Below are positions 1 to 8,813 of a stretch of 64,000 nucleotides of DNA, piece by piece (position 1 is the first letter of the stretch; each line of letters starts with the position of its first letter). This stretch comes from Phycisphaerales bacterium (GTDB taxonomy: Bacteria; Planctomycetota; Phycisphaerae; Phycisphaerales; UBA1924). Where the stretch lies: positions 1 to 64,000 of the forward strand of contig CAJPFG010000028.1 in the NCBI GenBank assembly GCA_905339235.1. Direction: 5' to 3'. The translations under genes were made by a program, and so were the position numbers. A model generated the notes under the pieces. It was not told the DNA's origin and did no database searches. It worked only from the letters and a program-made list of their open reading frames with translations.

Positions 1-29
1 GGAGGCATGTTGGCGGTAGGCGGGCCTCC
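1..29. repeat. GC-rich hairpin at window edge
   Basis: GGAGGC (1-6) pairs with GCCTCC (24-29). It may be the 3' hairpin of a gene left of the window, but there is no T-tract and the edge hides the context. Confidence 0.35.
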
Positions 30-404
30 GTAATGAGGGGTGGTGGAGCGCGTTTGCGCGCGCGAATGCGCGCCTGGATTGCGTGGGAATGGCGTAAGTG
101 CTTGCGGGGACGGGCGAAAGAAAAACTTGGAAAATGGCGGATGGCACTTGGGGATTTGCGCTTCTGCGCGCGCCGGGGCGCGCTTCTTGGGAAAGGGGGA
201 AGGCAAAGGCGAAAGACGGGAGGGGCCTTGCTGCGACGGATGGCCCCGTAATCCTCGCCGGGGGGAGGGTTTGAACGGGCTGTACGATCTGGAATACCAC
301 GTCAAACGCACCGAGCGCTCCGCTTCGCTGGGCGAATAGCCGGAGTGGGTTACGATTGGCCGCCGGGAAGAAACAGCCCGAACGAACGGGCGGGAGAACT
401 TGCG
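30..404. other. intergenic leader before pseudopilin operon
   Basis: No convincing gene here. The short open frames are Arg/Gly-rich, carry no recognisable domain and overlap each other. A TACGAT hexamer at 351-356 is a possible -10 about 50 nt upstream of the first pseudopilin gene. A small GCCCG/CGGGC hairpin sits at about 375-391, just before the GGGAG ribosome-binding site of that gene. The region probably contains the operon promoter. Confidence 0.4.
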
Positions 405-827
405 ATGACTACGAGGACAAAGGCCCGCGGAATCCGCCGTTGTTTGAGGGGCTTCTCGCTGCTCGAACTGACGTTGGTGCTGGCGATCATGGGGATCCTG
501 ATCGCCGTCGCGGCGGTGGCGATCGGCGGGCAGGGGACCCGGGCCAAGAAGAAGGCCACGGAGGCCACGCTGACGGTGCTGAAGGGTCAACTTCAGGCGT
601 ACCACCTCGAGCACAGTTCGTACCCCCCGGACCTGCGGACGCTGATCACCGCGAAGTTCATCGAGGACGGGAGCCTGAGGGACGGCTGGAACCGGGACCT
701 GATCTTCGACCCCCGCGGGCGCGATGCGGACCACCCGTTCGTGCTGGGGTCTGCGGGTGAGAACGGCACACCGGGCGATGCGGACGACATCGATGTGTGG
801 ACGATGAACAAGCCGGCGGCCAACTGA
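405..827 (+). CDS. GspG-like major pseudopilin
   Basis: 140-residue prepilin-like protein. A basic leader is followed by the prepilin peptidase site G|FSLLE with Glu at mature position 5, then a hydrophobic helix (LTLVLAIMGILIAVAAVAI), as in type II secretion pseudopilins. The C-terminal half has the GspG-type pattern of a helix, then YPPDLRTLI, a DGW segment and a Gly/Asp-rich loop that binds calcium in GspG. An upstream in-frame start at 345 would put 20 extra residues before the leader. ATG 405 is preferred because GGGAG precedes it at good spacing. It is the first gene of an eight-gene operon and probably builds the shaft of the periplasmic pseudopilus. Family is sure; the exact subclass (GspG or type IV pilin) is less so. 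Confidence 0.85.
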   Translation: MTTRTKARGIRRCLRGFSLLELTLVLAIMGILIAVAAVAIGGQGTRAKKKATEATLTVLKGQLQAYHLEHSSYPPDLRTLITAKFIEDGSLRDGWNRDLIFDPRGRDADHPFVLGSAGENGTPGDADDIDVWTMNKPAAN

Positions 828-849
828 GCGGCGGCGGAGCACCATTCGC

Positions 850-1509
850 GTGACGGTGGAACCGTACAACACGCTTTCGCGTCGCGGCTTTCGCCGCGGG
901 TTGACCTTCTTGGAGATCGTGGCGGCGACGGCGATCCTGGGGATGCTGGCGGCGGTGGTTTTCGGCGGGTTCTCGGCGATGATCTCGACGCAGGAGCGCC
1001 AGCAGCGGCGGCTGGCGTGCATGGAGGTGGCCAACCGGCTGGTGCTGCAGTATCTGGACGACCCGCTCGCGATGCCCAACCCGGCGCTGCCGGTGGAGTA
1101 TGCGGGGCTGCGGTACCGGTGGACGCTGACGCAGGAGGTCGTGACGCCGGCGCACGCGCGTCCGGACCTTGGCACGGAACTGGCGGCGACGTCCTCGCTG
1201 CGGTTCGACCGGCTGGTCAATCTCCACTTCACGGTGTGGCTGGCGGAAGAGTCGGGCGGGTCGATGTCGTTCGACTCGGTGGTGCCCAACGCCTCGCTGA
1301 GCCGGCTGTACGACCCCATCAACACCCGCAACCCCGACTCGCTGGAAAACATCTTCAAGAACCCCAACAGTGCGCAGTACTCGCGCTGGTGGGATGAACT
1401 GAACCGGGCCTCGACCACGACGCGGTCGCGCACGCCCACGCGCTCCCCGTCGGGGAACTCCGGCACTCCGGGACGGAGCAACACTCCCGGCGGCGGAGGT
1501 GGGAAGTGA
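850..1509 (+). CDS. GspI-like minor pseudopilin
   Basis: 219 residues with a GTG start. The N-terminus has a class III signal, RRG|LTFLE, with Glu5 retained, and a hydrophobic helix to about residue 45, so it should be processed by prepilin peptidase and anchored in the inner membrane. The C-terminal 35 residues are a Ser/Thr/Pro/Gly-rich tail (SRTPTRSP, TPGGGGGK) that looks disordered and is not typical of GspI. Assignment as GspI-like rests on its place between GspG- and GspJ-like genes. Its stop overlaps the next start (GTGA, 1506-1509), indicating translational coupling. Confidence 0.75.
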   Translation: MTVEPYNTLSRRGFRRGLTFLEIVAATAILGMLAAVVFGGFSAMISTQERQQRRLACMEVANRLVLQYLDDPLAMPNPALPVEYAGLRYRWTLTQEVVTPAHARPDLGTELAATSSLRFDRLVNLHFTVWLAEESGGSMSFDSVVPNASLSRLYDPINTRNPDSLENIFKNPNSAQYSRWWDELNRASTTTRSRTPTRSPSGNSGTPGRSNTPGGGGGK

Positions 1510-2702
1510 GGACACGCAGCCGCCATCGGCGCGGATTCTCGCTGCTCGAGACGGTTCTCGCGGCGGCGATCGGGTCGATCATCGTGGTCATCGCCGCGAG
1601 CATGTTCCTGGGGGTGGAGCGGACCGACCGGTCCCTGGGCGTGCGGACCGAGCAGAGCGGGGACCTGGCGCGGGCGCGGCTGGTGATGCAGCGGGCGTTT
1701 GTCAGCCTGCTGGTATCGAACGCGCGTCCGGCGGCGAGGCGGCCGGGGACGGTGGTGGCGAGGGATGCGAATGCGCCGCCCCCGCCCGCGGAACCGGAGC
1801 GCAAACTCACGCCCCGGTTTTCGCTGGATGCGGACCCGCGCCTGGACCGACTGCGCATGACGCGCAAGGACGACGATCGGGTGTACGGGGTTCAGCGGCT
1901 GGAGATTGTGCTGACGGATTCGCCGGTGCCGGACAACTCGCGCGATGTGTGGGAGTGGGTGCAGAACTCCTCCCGGCGGGGCGTGAAGCCGCGGAATCGC
2001 GTGGATGAGCCCGGCCCGGATCGCCCGGGGGGGCCGGCGGCGACGCCGGAGGCCGAGACCGACGGGAGCGACGCCGAAGAGGCGCAGGCGCCGGTTCGGG
2101 CGGTGCGGGGCGCGTTTGAGTTCTGGCCGCAGACGGGGCGGGGAGAGCAGGAGCGGCTGGAGGACATCGAGCGGCTCTCGGGGGCGCCGATGGAGGTGCC
2201 GCTTCTGTACGAACTGTGGTGGATCCCGCTGCCGGTGAAGAGCGAGTACGTGGACGATCCGCCGCCGCCGGTGGGTCCGCTGGGAGAGCCGTACCTGGTG
2301 GCATCGAACATCCGGTACGCGCGGTGGACGATGTACGACGACCGGGAGAAGAAGGTGCGGTTGGAGGGGGCGGTGCGGCAGAATGTCCCGGCGTACGCCG
2401 AACTGGACATCGAGACGGGGGTCGGCCTGTCGGCGCAGTTCATGTTTGAGGTCGATTTCGCGCAGGGGCCCGAGTCGCTTCGCGTGGCCCCGCCGCCGGC
2501 GTCGAACTTGGGCGGGCCCGAGGCGGGCGGGAGCGCACTCGGCGGGGCCGGCGCGGGCGCGGGGGGGCTGGGCCTGGGCGCGGGTGGGGCCGGCGGCTCG
2601 GCGACCGGGGGAGGAAAGAGCGGGTCGGGGAAGGGCGGGGGGCGGGGCGGGGCGGTCGTGCGGCCCCCGCCGCGGAGTCCTTCGAAGGGCGGTGCCAAAT
2701 GA
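1506..2702 (+). CDS. GspJ-like minor pseudopilin with Gly-rich tail
   Basis: 398 residues, GTG start overlapping the previous stop. RRRG|FSLLE and a hydrophobic helix mark a pseudopilin. The protein is about twice the usual GspJ length: a Pro/Glu/Asp-rich insert lies near residues 165-195 and the last 70 residues are almost only Gly, Ala, Ser, Lys and Pro. These low-complexity parts are probably disordered. In the family, GspJ joins GspI and GspK in a tip complex that starts pseudopilus assembly. Overlap with the next gene (ATGA, 2699-2702) supports coupled expression. Confidence 0.75.
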   Translation: MRTRSRHRRGFSLLETVLAAAIGSIIVVIAASMFLGVERTDRSLGVRTEQSGDLARARLVMQRAFVSLLVSNARPAARRPGTVVARDANAPPPPAEPERKLTPRFSLDADPRLDRLRMTRKDDDRVYGVQRLEIVLTDSPVPDNSRDVWEWVQNSSRRGVKPRNRVDEPGPDRPGGPAATPEAETDGSDAEEAQAPVRAVRGAFEFWPQTGRGEQERLEDIERLSGAPMEVPLLYELWWIPLPVKSEYVDDPPPPVGPLGEPYLVASNIRYARWTMYDDREKKVRLEGAVRQNVPAYAELDIETGVGLSAQFMFEVDFAQGPESLRVAPPPASNLGGPEAGGSALGGAGAGAGGLGLGAGGAGGSATGGGKSGSGKGGGRGGAVVRPPPRSPSKGGAK

Positions 2703-3541
2703 ACCACCGCCGATCGCGGAGACGAGGCTTTGCGCTGCCGCTGGTGCTGATGCTGGTGCTGGTGTGCTCGGTGATGCTGACGGTGATGTTGTCGCGGCAT
2801 TCCACGGGCTTGTTGACGACGCAGCGAGAACTGGACGGGTACGCGTTCGGGCACGCATCGCGCGGGATGAGCGACGCGCTGGACGCGTGGTTGAAGTTCC
2901 TGCAGCGAAAGACGATCGCGGAGGCCCTGGACGAGGAGGGCAACGCGTTCAGCCTGAGCGTGGAGGGCGGGCAGGAGATTCAGTTCCGGCTGCGGGACGG
3001 GCAGGGGCTGGCGCTGGCGACGCTCTCGGGGCTGGGGAACGACAACGTGCGGCTGGGCCGCGAGATTCTCCGCCGGCTGCACGAAGACCTCCGCAACGAC
3101 GCGGTGAACTTCGTGCGGGACGAGGGGCCGCTGGCGGTGAGCGTGAACACCGCGCCGCCGGAAGTGCTCGAAGCGGTGCTGGGCGCGATCACGGGCGACG
3201 ACAGCGGTGACGGGCTGGTGGCGGACATTCTGTCGAGGCGCGAGGCCGACGGCCTGATCGACCCCGACTCGCTGCAGAGCCTGATTTCGGGCTCGGAACT
3301 GAGCGAAGAGTTCAAGGCCAAGGCCAAGGCGCTGCTCACGGCCAACCCCGCGCTGTGGCGGGTGTACGCGGAGGCGCGCTGGTCGGGGTCGCGGCATCCC
3401 ACGGCCCGGTTCCGTGCGTGGGCGATTGTCTCTCGCGGGGCCACCCTGGCCCAGGGCGACCGGAACGCGTCGCTCCAGCGTTCGGTCGCGATCTTCGGCT
3501 GGGAACGTGTACAGGAAGACGAGTACCCTGTCCGACGGTAA
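2699..3541 (+). CDS. GspK-like pseudopilus tip protein
   Basis: 280 residues. The leader RRRG|FALPL has no Glu at mature position 5, which is the known hallmark of GspK among pseudopilins. The soluble part contains VNTAPPEVLEAV followed by a second helical repeat (ADGLIDPDSLQSL), the helix-hairpin-helix-like GspK module. Its position after GspI- and GspJ-like genes completes the expected tip trio. The start ATG overlaps the upstream stop, and the next gene begins 6 nt after this stop. Confidence 0.82.
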   Translation: MNHRRSRRRGFALPLVLMLVLVCSVMLTVMLSRHSTGLLTTQRELDGYAFGHASRGMSDALDAWLKFLQRKTIAEALDEEGNAFSLSVEGGQEIQFRLRDGQGLALATLSGLGNDNVRLGREILRRLHEDLRNDAVNFVRDEGPLAVSVNTAPPEVLEAVLGAITGDDSGDGLVADILSRREADGLIDPDSLQSLISGSELSEEFKAKAKALLTANPALWRVYAEARWSGSRHPTARFRAWAIVSRGATLAQGDRNASLQRSVAIFGWERVQEDEYPVRR

Positions 3542-3547
3542 CCACAC

Positions 3548-4372
3548 ATGAACAGATCCGCACCAACCCGGCGTTTCGCGATTACCCAGGCCCGGCTAGC
3601 CCAGGGGGGTTGCGTCGTGCTCGTGCTGGCGGGCGCGGCCATGGGTGTGCTGGGGCTCCCCGGCGAAGACCCGTCGCCGGCCCCGGCCAAGATCGAAATC
3701 CCGCGGGTGGCCTCGGACCTGCCGACCGCGGCCGAGGGAGTGGAGTTGCGCACGGTGGACTATCGCGCCATGGCGACGCGGATGGACCTGTTCGGCAATG
3801 CGCCCAAGAAGCCCGATGTGAAGACGGATGAAAAGCCGGGAGTGGCACCGGCTCTCCAGCCGCCGAGCGAGGCGCGGTACATCGGGACGCTGGTGATGGG
3901 CCCGAAGTTGTTCGCCATCGTGGTGGACGGGGCGAGGCAGCGGGTGATGAAGGTGGGGGACACCTTCGCGGACGGGTCGAGGGTGGTGTCGATCACGGAA
4001 ACCGAGATGGTGGTGGAGGGTCCGGGGGGAAGGCGGACCATCCCGTTGGCGGAGCGGACCGGTGAGGGAATCAGCCGGGCCACGCCCACGGCGCCCTCGC
4101 CGGCGATGGCGCGGGGCGGGGTTCCGGTGGCGAAGCCCGCGGCGGCTTCCTCCAACATTCGGGGCAACAAGTTGAGCATGAGCGCGCCGGTGAAGGGATC
4201 GAGTCGGCGAGCGGGCATGCCCGACGGGTCGCCCGAGCGATTCGACGAGATCGTGCAGCAGATGCGTGCCTCGGGCCGGTACCCGGATGAGAACGGGCTG
4301 ATGGAAGCGGCGAAGGAGCAGTTCGAGCAGGAGGCCGTGAAGTCCGACGGGGTCAAGGGGGGGCAGCATTGA
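3548..4372 (+). CDS. GspC/PilP-like inner-membrane protein
   Basis: 274 residues. After a short basic N-terminus there is one membrane helix (about residues 20-37), a Pro-rich periplasmic linker, and a beta-rich segment (YIGTLVMGPKLFAIVVDG ... KVGDTFADGSRVVSI) that resembles the homology region of GspC and the PilP fold. In type II secretion this domain contacts the outer-membrane secretin. The C-terminal 80 residues are of unknown fold and low complexity. No PDZ domain is visible. The TTGA overlap at 4369-4372 couples it to the next gene. Confidence 0.6.
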   Translation: MNRSAPTRRFAITQARLAQGGCVVLVLAGAAMGVLGLPGEDPSPAPAKIEIPRVASDLPTAAEGVELRTVDYRAMATRMDLFGNAPKKPDVKTDEKPGVAPALQPPSEARYIGTLVMGPKLFAIVVDGARQRVMKVGDTFADGSRVVSITETEMVVEGPGGRRTIPLAERTGEGISRATPTAPSPAMARGGVPVAKPAAASSNIRGNKLSMSAPVKGSSRRAGMPDGSPERFDEIVQQMRASGRYPDENGLMEAAKEQFEQEAVKSDGVKGGQH

Positions 4373-5958
4373 GCGCTCGGGTCTGCTTTCTGCGGCGAGA
4401 AGATCGAGGGGGATCGCTGCGGAGCGTGCGCCTGGTCGGCCAGACCAGCGACGAGTCGTTCCCGCCCGAGGGGGGGCTGCGCGGCGGCGGCGGGGACTTT
4501 GACGCCGCGGCGACGTGGCTGCGGGAGCGCCTGGAGGCGACGCGGTCCACAACGTCGATCGCGATGCTTTGCCTGGACGCGGAGGGCGGGGTGTGCTCGT
4601 GGGTTACTTCGCCGAGCACGGACCCGTCGGTAGTGTCCGCGAGCGTGCGGCTGGGCACGGCGGACGGGTCGCGCGCGGGAGGCGGGGCGTTTGATTTCTA
4701 CGCGCCGAGCGAGTCGGAGTCGTCGCTGGAGGCGCTGGGACCGCGGACGGGGAAGCCGGCGGCGGGAGTATTACCGCCTCGGCTGGCGGTGCTGGGCATC
4801 GCGGATGTGCCCGGGCGGCTGCTGGTGGATGCGTTGGATCGGCAGGGCGTTGCGGTGGAGCAGGCTTCGACGCTGTGGCACGCGATGGCGGTGGCGTGGG
4901 ATCCGGGGGCGCCGCGCACGGGCTCGGTGAACGCGGAAGCGCCGGCGGACAGTCCGATCACGGCGATCGTGCTGATCGACCCGCTGGGAAGGCTGCTGTG
5001 GTGCTGGTCGCGCGGGGGCACGCTGCTGGTGGCGGGCTCGCTCCGTCTTCGCATGCGCCGGGCAGAGCAGGGCGAAGCAGGTCCCGACTTGCCGGAATAC
5101 GGCGTGGAAGATGCGTCGCGGCTGGCGGCGGAGTGGCTCTCGTGGAGCGTGCAACTGGCAAGGTCGCCGCGACGGATCGTGTGCGTCCTGACGCCGTCGG
5201 ACGACGCCGCGGCCTTCGGCGAAGCGCTGGGCGGGGCGTGGCCGGGGGCGCCGGTGGACGCGGTGCGGCACGAAGATCCGCTGGGCGTGACGCTGCGGCG
5301 GCTGGCGGACCTGATCGAATCCACGCCGCGGGCGGCGGCGGCGGGCGAGGCGGCGACGACGCTGCCGGCGCTGTCGCGTCGGGCGGGCCGGTCGCACCGT
5401 CGGATGCACTACTGGCGGGCCGCGGCCCTGCTGGGCGTGGCGGTGGTGCTCGGGATGGGCGCGTGGCAGTTCCAATCGGCGGCGGGGGAGGCGACGGACT
5501 CGGCGAAGCAATGGGAGTCGCGGTGGCGGGAGGTGATCAAGGAGGCCTACCCGGAGATGCCGACGGTTCTGGGTGAGTCGTCGTCGCCGCTCGTGCTCCT
5601 GAACGAAGAGGTGAAGCGACGGGAGCGGGACCTGCGTCCGGTGGAGCGCAGCGATCAGACCATGCCGATCCTGCAGGAACTGGACACGATCTCGCTGGTG
5701 CTGGGGAGCGCGCAGTGCGACCTTGAGGAAATCACGTTGGACTCGACGCTGCGGCCGCGCGTCTCGACGATTGTGCGGAGCGCCGAGCAGGCCGAGGCGA
5801 TCCTGGAAGGATTCCGTCGGATCGGGGGGTCGTTTGTGACCAACTGGTCGCTGACGGGTTCGGAGCGGCCGCAGGGGACGGAGCAGCGGATCCGGGCGCT
5901 GTACCAGGGCGAGTGGAATCGGGACGCGCTGAAGCCCGAGGCGGGAGGTTCGCGATGA
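4369..5958 (+). CDS. GspL-like assembly protein
   Basis: 529 residues with a TTG start (SD-like G-tract upstream). A large N-terminal cytoplasmic part is followed by a single membrane helix at about residues 347-367 and a periplasmic ferredoxin-like part near the C-terminus (EQAEAILEGFRRIGGSFV). This cytoplasmic domain-helix-periplasmic domain order matches GspL, or PilM plus PilN fused. Sequence conservation is weak and the call leans on topology and on its place between GspC- and GspM-like genes. It would link the secretion ATPase to the pseudopilus base. Confidence 0.55.
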   Translation: MSARVCFLRREDRGGSLRSVRLVGQTSDESFPPEGGLRGGGGDFDAAATWLRERLEATRSTTSIAMLCLDAEGGVCSWVTSPSTDPSVVSASVRLGTADGSRAGGGAFDFYAPSESESSLEALGPRTGKPAAGVLPPRLAVLGIADVPGRLLVDALDRQGVAVEQASTLWHAMAVAWDPGAPRTGSVNAEAPADSPITAIVLIDPLGRLLWCWSRGGTLLVAGSLRLRMRRAEQGEAGPDLPEYGVEDASRLAAEWLSWSVQLARSPRRIVCVLTPSDDAAAFGEALGGAWPGAPVDAVRHEDPLGVTLRRLADLIESTPRAAAAGEAATTLPALSRRAGRSHRRMHYWRAAALLGVAVVLGMGAWQFQSAAGEATDSAKQWESRWREVIKEAYPEMPTVLGESSSPLVLLNEEVKRRERDLRPVERSDQTMPILQELDTISLVLGSAQCDLEEITLDSTLRPRVSTIVRSAEQAEAILEGFRRIGGSFVTNWSLTGSERPQGTEQRIRALYQGEWNRDALKPEAGGSR

Positions 5959-6539
5959 CGCGGGCCCCGGCGATGAACGAGGACCAGAGGCTGGAGTTGG
6001 CGTCGCTGGCGGCGCGGACGGAGCGGGCGAACCAGCCGCGGCACTTTGTGCTGCTGGCGCTGGTGGTGCTGGCGGGGGCGCTGGTGGTGCTGCTGGTGAG
6101 TTGGCGATCGTACTCGCGGGCGTCGGGGGATCTGGCTCGGCAGCGGGAGACGGCGGCGAACGTGACGGAGGCGGCGGGCCGGCTGCGGATGCTCCGGGAG
6201 GTGGCGGAGGCGAATGATTCGGGCCCGAAGATCGCCGAGGGGGGCCAGCAGATCTGGACACGGATCGAGCAGGCGAGCGTGGATGCGCAGTTGGACAAGA
6301 AGACCGGCGCCCCGCTTCGGACGCGTCCGGACGTGAAGGTGCAGGGCTCCAACGCGGTTCGCAAGACCTGGGAGTACGAGGTTCGCGACCCGAACCTGAT
6401 GGCGATTATCCACTGGATGTCGCTGGCGACAGAGAAGGTGCCGGGGCTGGAGGTCAACTCCGTGACGATCCGGCCCGAGGCGCAGCAGTGGTTTGCGAGG
6501 GTGGTCTTTACGCGCTGGGAGCGCACGGAAGGTTCCTGA
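5955..6539 (+). CDS. GspM/PilO-like protein
   Basis: 194 residues. ATG 5955 overlaps the previous stop (ATGA); an in-frame ATG at 5913 lies inside the upstream gene and is unlikely. One membrane helix (about residues 30-50) is followed by a coiled-coil-like stretch rich in Arg/Glu/Ala and a C-terminal alpha-beta part. This is the usual architecture of GspM/PilO, the partner of GspL. No catalytic motif is present. Function is inferred from topology and operon position. Confidence 0.55.
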   Translation: MTRAPAMNEDQRLELASLAARTERANQPRHFVLLALVVLAGALVVLLVSWRSYSRASGDLARQRETAANVTEAAGRLRMLREVAEANDSGPKIAEGGQQIWTRIEQASVDAQLDKKTGAPLRTRPDVKVQGSNAVRKTWEYEVRDPNLMAIIHWMSLATEKVPGLEVNSVTIRPEAQQWFARVVFTRWERTEGS

Positions 6540-7159
6540 TGAGACCGATCGTCCGCGTCGTGTCGCTCGCTTTTCTGGCCGCGGTCCCGCTGGTGGGCGC
6601 GGGGTGCGCCACCCGCCGCCCGGCCTCGGCGGAGGTTCAGCGCGAGCGTGATTTCCGCGAGGCGGCGGAGGTGGCGGCGCAGGCGGAGCGTGCGCAGCGC
6701 GCGGGCCGGTGGGAGGAGGCCGTGGACCTCAACCGCAAGGCGCTGCAGCGGAACGGCTCGATGGGCGGGGTGTGGCTGAACCTGGGGGTGGGGCTGATGC
6801 AACTGCAGGAGAACCTGGAGGCGGCGCAGTGCTTCCAGCGGGCGGCGGAACTGAGCGCGACGGACCCCAAGCCCTACGAGAACCTGGCGCTGCTGCACAT
6901 GAACCTGGGGTGGCACGACGATGCGCTGCGGCTGTACGAGATGTCTCTCGCGCGGAGCGAGTACTGGCAGCCGTCGCTGCGGGGCGCGGTGCTCGCGGCC
7001 AAGACGCTCAACCGCAGCACCGAGGACGGGCTGGAGCGCATCAAGCGCGCCCTGCTGGTGGAAAAGGACCCGACGTGGCGGCGGATCCTCGACAGCGAGC
7101 AGGTGCGGGTGTCGCAGGACATCGCCGATCAGCGCAAGCGCGACGGGCGCGCCAACTGA
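6539..7159 (+). CDS. TPR-repeat lipoprotein
   Basis: 206 residues. The signal peptide ends in VGAGC, a lipobox, so the mature protein should be a lipid-anchored Cys-1 lipoprotein. Residues about 40-150 hold tetratricopeptide-like helices (WEEAVDLNRKAL, GVWLNLGVGLMQLQENLEAA, KPYENLALLHMNLG). It is the last gene of the pseudopilin operon, starting at the upstream stop (TGATG). Such proteins often act as pilotin or assembly scaffolds (PilF/PilW type), which is plausible here but not shown. Confidence 0.7.
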   Translation: MRPIVRVVSLAFLAAVPLVGAGCATRRPASAEVQRERDFREAAEVAAQAERAQRAGRWEEAVDLNRKALQRNGSMGGVWLNLGVGLMQLQENLEAAQCFQRAAELSATDPKPYENLALLHMNLGWHDDALRLYEMSLARSEYWQPSLRGAVLAAKTLNRSTEDGLERIKRALLVEKDPTWRRILDSEQVRVSQDIADQRKRDGRAN

Positions 7160-7162
7160 TCG

Positions 7163-7891
7163 CTACACCCAGCCCAGTATCCGGAAGAGGGCGCGTGTCG
7201 GGGCGATGATCTCGGCGGCGTTCGCGGCGTCGAACTCCGGGAGTTGGGCTATGGGGACCCAGGCGGTCCTGGTGTATTCCCAGTTTGAGGGGGCGGCGCG
7301 GCTGGCGAACTCTCCCAGATCGCCCACCACCACCCGAAGCGCGACATCATCGCTGCGGGCGAGGGAGTCGCGGACCAGGGCCACGGGTTCGCCGCCGGCG
7401 ATTTCGAGGCCGATTTCTTCCTCGGTTTCGTCGGCGAGGCAGGCGGTGAGGTGGGCCGCGGTGAGGGTTTCGACGCTGACGGGCGGCACGCTCACGCCGC
7501 CGGAGGGGCCCAGTTCCCACATACCGGCGTAGATGCGGACCCCGGGGGCGCGGAGGCCAAGCAGGACGTGCTCACGCCCCAGCGCGTCGGAGGCGACGAG
7601 GATGCCGGTGACGCCGAGCAACCGCACGCCGGTCATGACACGCGGCTGGATGACAAGCCGCTGGTACGACTCGCGGCGCGTGAGCAGGTCGCCGGTTTCG
7701 GGGTCGAAGGAGACGACGGAAAGGATCGGCGCGTTGTGGAGGCGGGGGTTGGCCGCGCGTTGGCGTTCCCACTCGTCGTGGGCCTGGGTGCCCGGGGGCG
7801 CGTCCGGGGGCGCGGGGTCGCGGGCGATGCGGATGGTGAGGTCGCGGATCTCCCAGGCCTGGGCTTCGTGGATGGCGGCGTGCCCGTTCAT
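7163..7891 (-). CDS. Nudix-like hydrolase
   Basis: 242 residues. The segment DETEEEIGL at about residues 154-162 resembles the REXXEEXGU core of a Nudix box, preceded by a GG-containing strand (ELGPSGGVSVPP). The spacing between that glycine and the acidic core is about seven residues longer than the canonical box, and Arg of REXXEE is Asp, so catalytic competence is uncertain. Substrate unknown. Its ATG overlaps the ybaB stop (ATGA, 7888-7891), placing it in the dnaX-ybaB operon where recR is often found. It ends 3 nt from the convergent pseudopilin operon. Confidence 0.62.
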   Translation of the reverse strand: MNGHAAIHEAQAWEIRDLTIRIARDPAPPDAPPGTQAHDEWERQRAANPRLHNAPILSVVSFDPETGDLLTRRESYQRLVIQPRVMTGVRLLGVTGILVASDALGREHVLLGLRAPGVRIYAGMWELGPSGGVSVPPVSVETLTAAHLTACLADETEEEIGLEIAGGEPVALVRDSLARSDDVALRVVVGDLGEFASRAAPSNWEYTRTAWVPIAQLPEFDAANAAEIIAPTRALFRILGWV

Positions 7892-8262
7892 GCGCCCATC
7901 ATCTTTGAGAGTTCGGGAAGCATGCCTTCAAGGCCGAGGGCGCGGGCCTCGACCCGCACGGCTTCCTGAAGGCGCTGCTGGGCGCGGCCCAGCGCGCTGT
8001 TGACGGCGTCGGCGATGAGGCCGGCGGCGAGTTCGTGGGTTTTGGGGTCGCCGGCCATGCCCGTGACGAGGGCGGGGCTGAGTTCGACGCTGACGACGCG
8101 CATGGAGCCGGTGACTACCGCGATGGCGGCGCCGCCGCCGGCCTCGCCGGTGACCCTGGTGGATTCCATTTTTTCGCGCACGCGGCGCGAGGCTTCCTGG
8201 AGTCCCTCTTTGTTCTTCATCAGCCCGGCGAGGGCGCCCATCATTTTCATGTTCTCGAGCAT
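7888..8262 (-). CDS. ybaB: YbaB/EbfC nucleoid-associated protein
   Basis: 124 residues starting MLENMKMMGALAGLMKN, the family's typical Met-rich first helix, followed by the strand GGGAAIAVVTGSMRVVSVELS and two C-terminal helices. YbaB proteins bind DNA as dimers. The start at 8262 has a GAGGA element upstream. An earlier in-frame start at 8460 lies inside dnaX and is rejected. It follows the tau reading frame by 17 nt, matching the common dnaX-ybaB gene pair. Confidence 0.88.
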   Translation of the reverse strand: MLENMKMMGALAGLMKNKEGLQEASRRVREKMESTRVTGEAGGGAAIAVVTGSMRVVSVELSPALVTGMAGDPKTHELAAGLIADAVNSALGRAQQRLQEAVRVEARALGLEGMLPELSKMMGA

Positions 8263-8279
8263 GGGGGTCCTCGGTGGAA

Positions 8280-8813
8280 TCAGGAGGGTTTGCGGGGCTG
8301 GATGCCGACCAGTTTGGCGTTGAACTGCTCCATCGCGCGCTTCACCAGCGGGTGCTCGGCGATGGGGCCGGCCGGTTCGGCGGGAGGGGGCTGGGGCGTC
8401 GGGCCGGACGGCTCGACAGCGCTCGCGGGGCGCAGTTCGACCCGCACGGCGCGGTCCCATGCGCCGGCGAGCAGAGAGCAGAGTTCTTTTTCGCTCGCGC
8501 GAGCGGCGCTGAGCAGGGCCTCGCTCACGCAGAGCACGACGAGGTCCTCCTCGGCTTTGACCAGCGAGCAGCCGTTGACGAGAACTCGCATGCGCTGGCT
8601 CATCGCGGCGGTCGCGACGACCTTGGCCCAGGGGTCGCCGGCGGGGTCGGCGTCCCAGGGCCGGGTGGCGGCGTCGGGCGCGGCGCGGGGCTTGGGTTCG
8701 GCGAGGCGGGCGGGCTCGTCGCGTCCGGGGACCGAGTGCGTGTGTTCGGGGTCGCGCGAGGATGTTCCTCCGCCGGTGACGGTCCGTCCTGGAACCACCA
8801 CCGGCGTCAGCGT
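8280..8813 (-). CDS. dnaX: DnaX tau-specific C-terminus, -1 frame
   Basis: 177 codons that continue dnaX only if ribosomes slip back one base at the A7 run (8813-8819). The first shifted codon is ACG at 8813-8811. The frame is open for over 500 nt and holds a protein-like sequence: a Pro/Arg-rich linker, then WAKVVATAAMSQRMRVLV and LVVLCVSEALLSAARASEKE, which resembles the C-terminal domains of bacterial DnaX. It has no start codon of its own in a sensible place. Joined to the first 375 residues it gives a 552-residue tau subunit. An uncorrected homopolymer sequencing error is the main alternative. Confidence 0.85.
   Translation of the reverse strand, partial: TLTPVVVPGRTVTGGGTSSRDPEHTHSVPGRDEPARLAEPKPRAAPDAATRPWDADPAGDPWAKVVATAAMSQRMRVLVNGCSLVKAEEDLVVLCVSEALLSAARASEKELCSLLAGAWDRAVRVELRPASAVEPSGPTPQPPPAEPAGPIAEHPLVKRAMEQFNAKLVGIQPRKPS

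Noticed and set aside
33..339. Two overlapping short open frames before the pseudopilin operon
   Set aside because: Arg/Gly-rich, no domain, no ribosome-binding site, overlapping in two frames; typical chance frames in GC-rich DNA.
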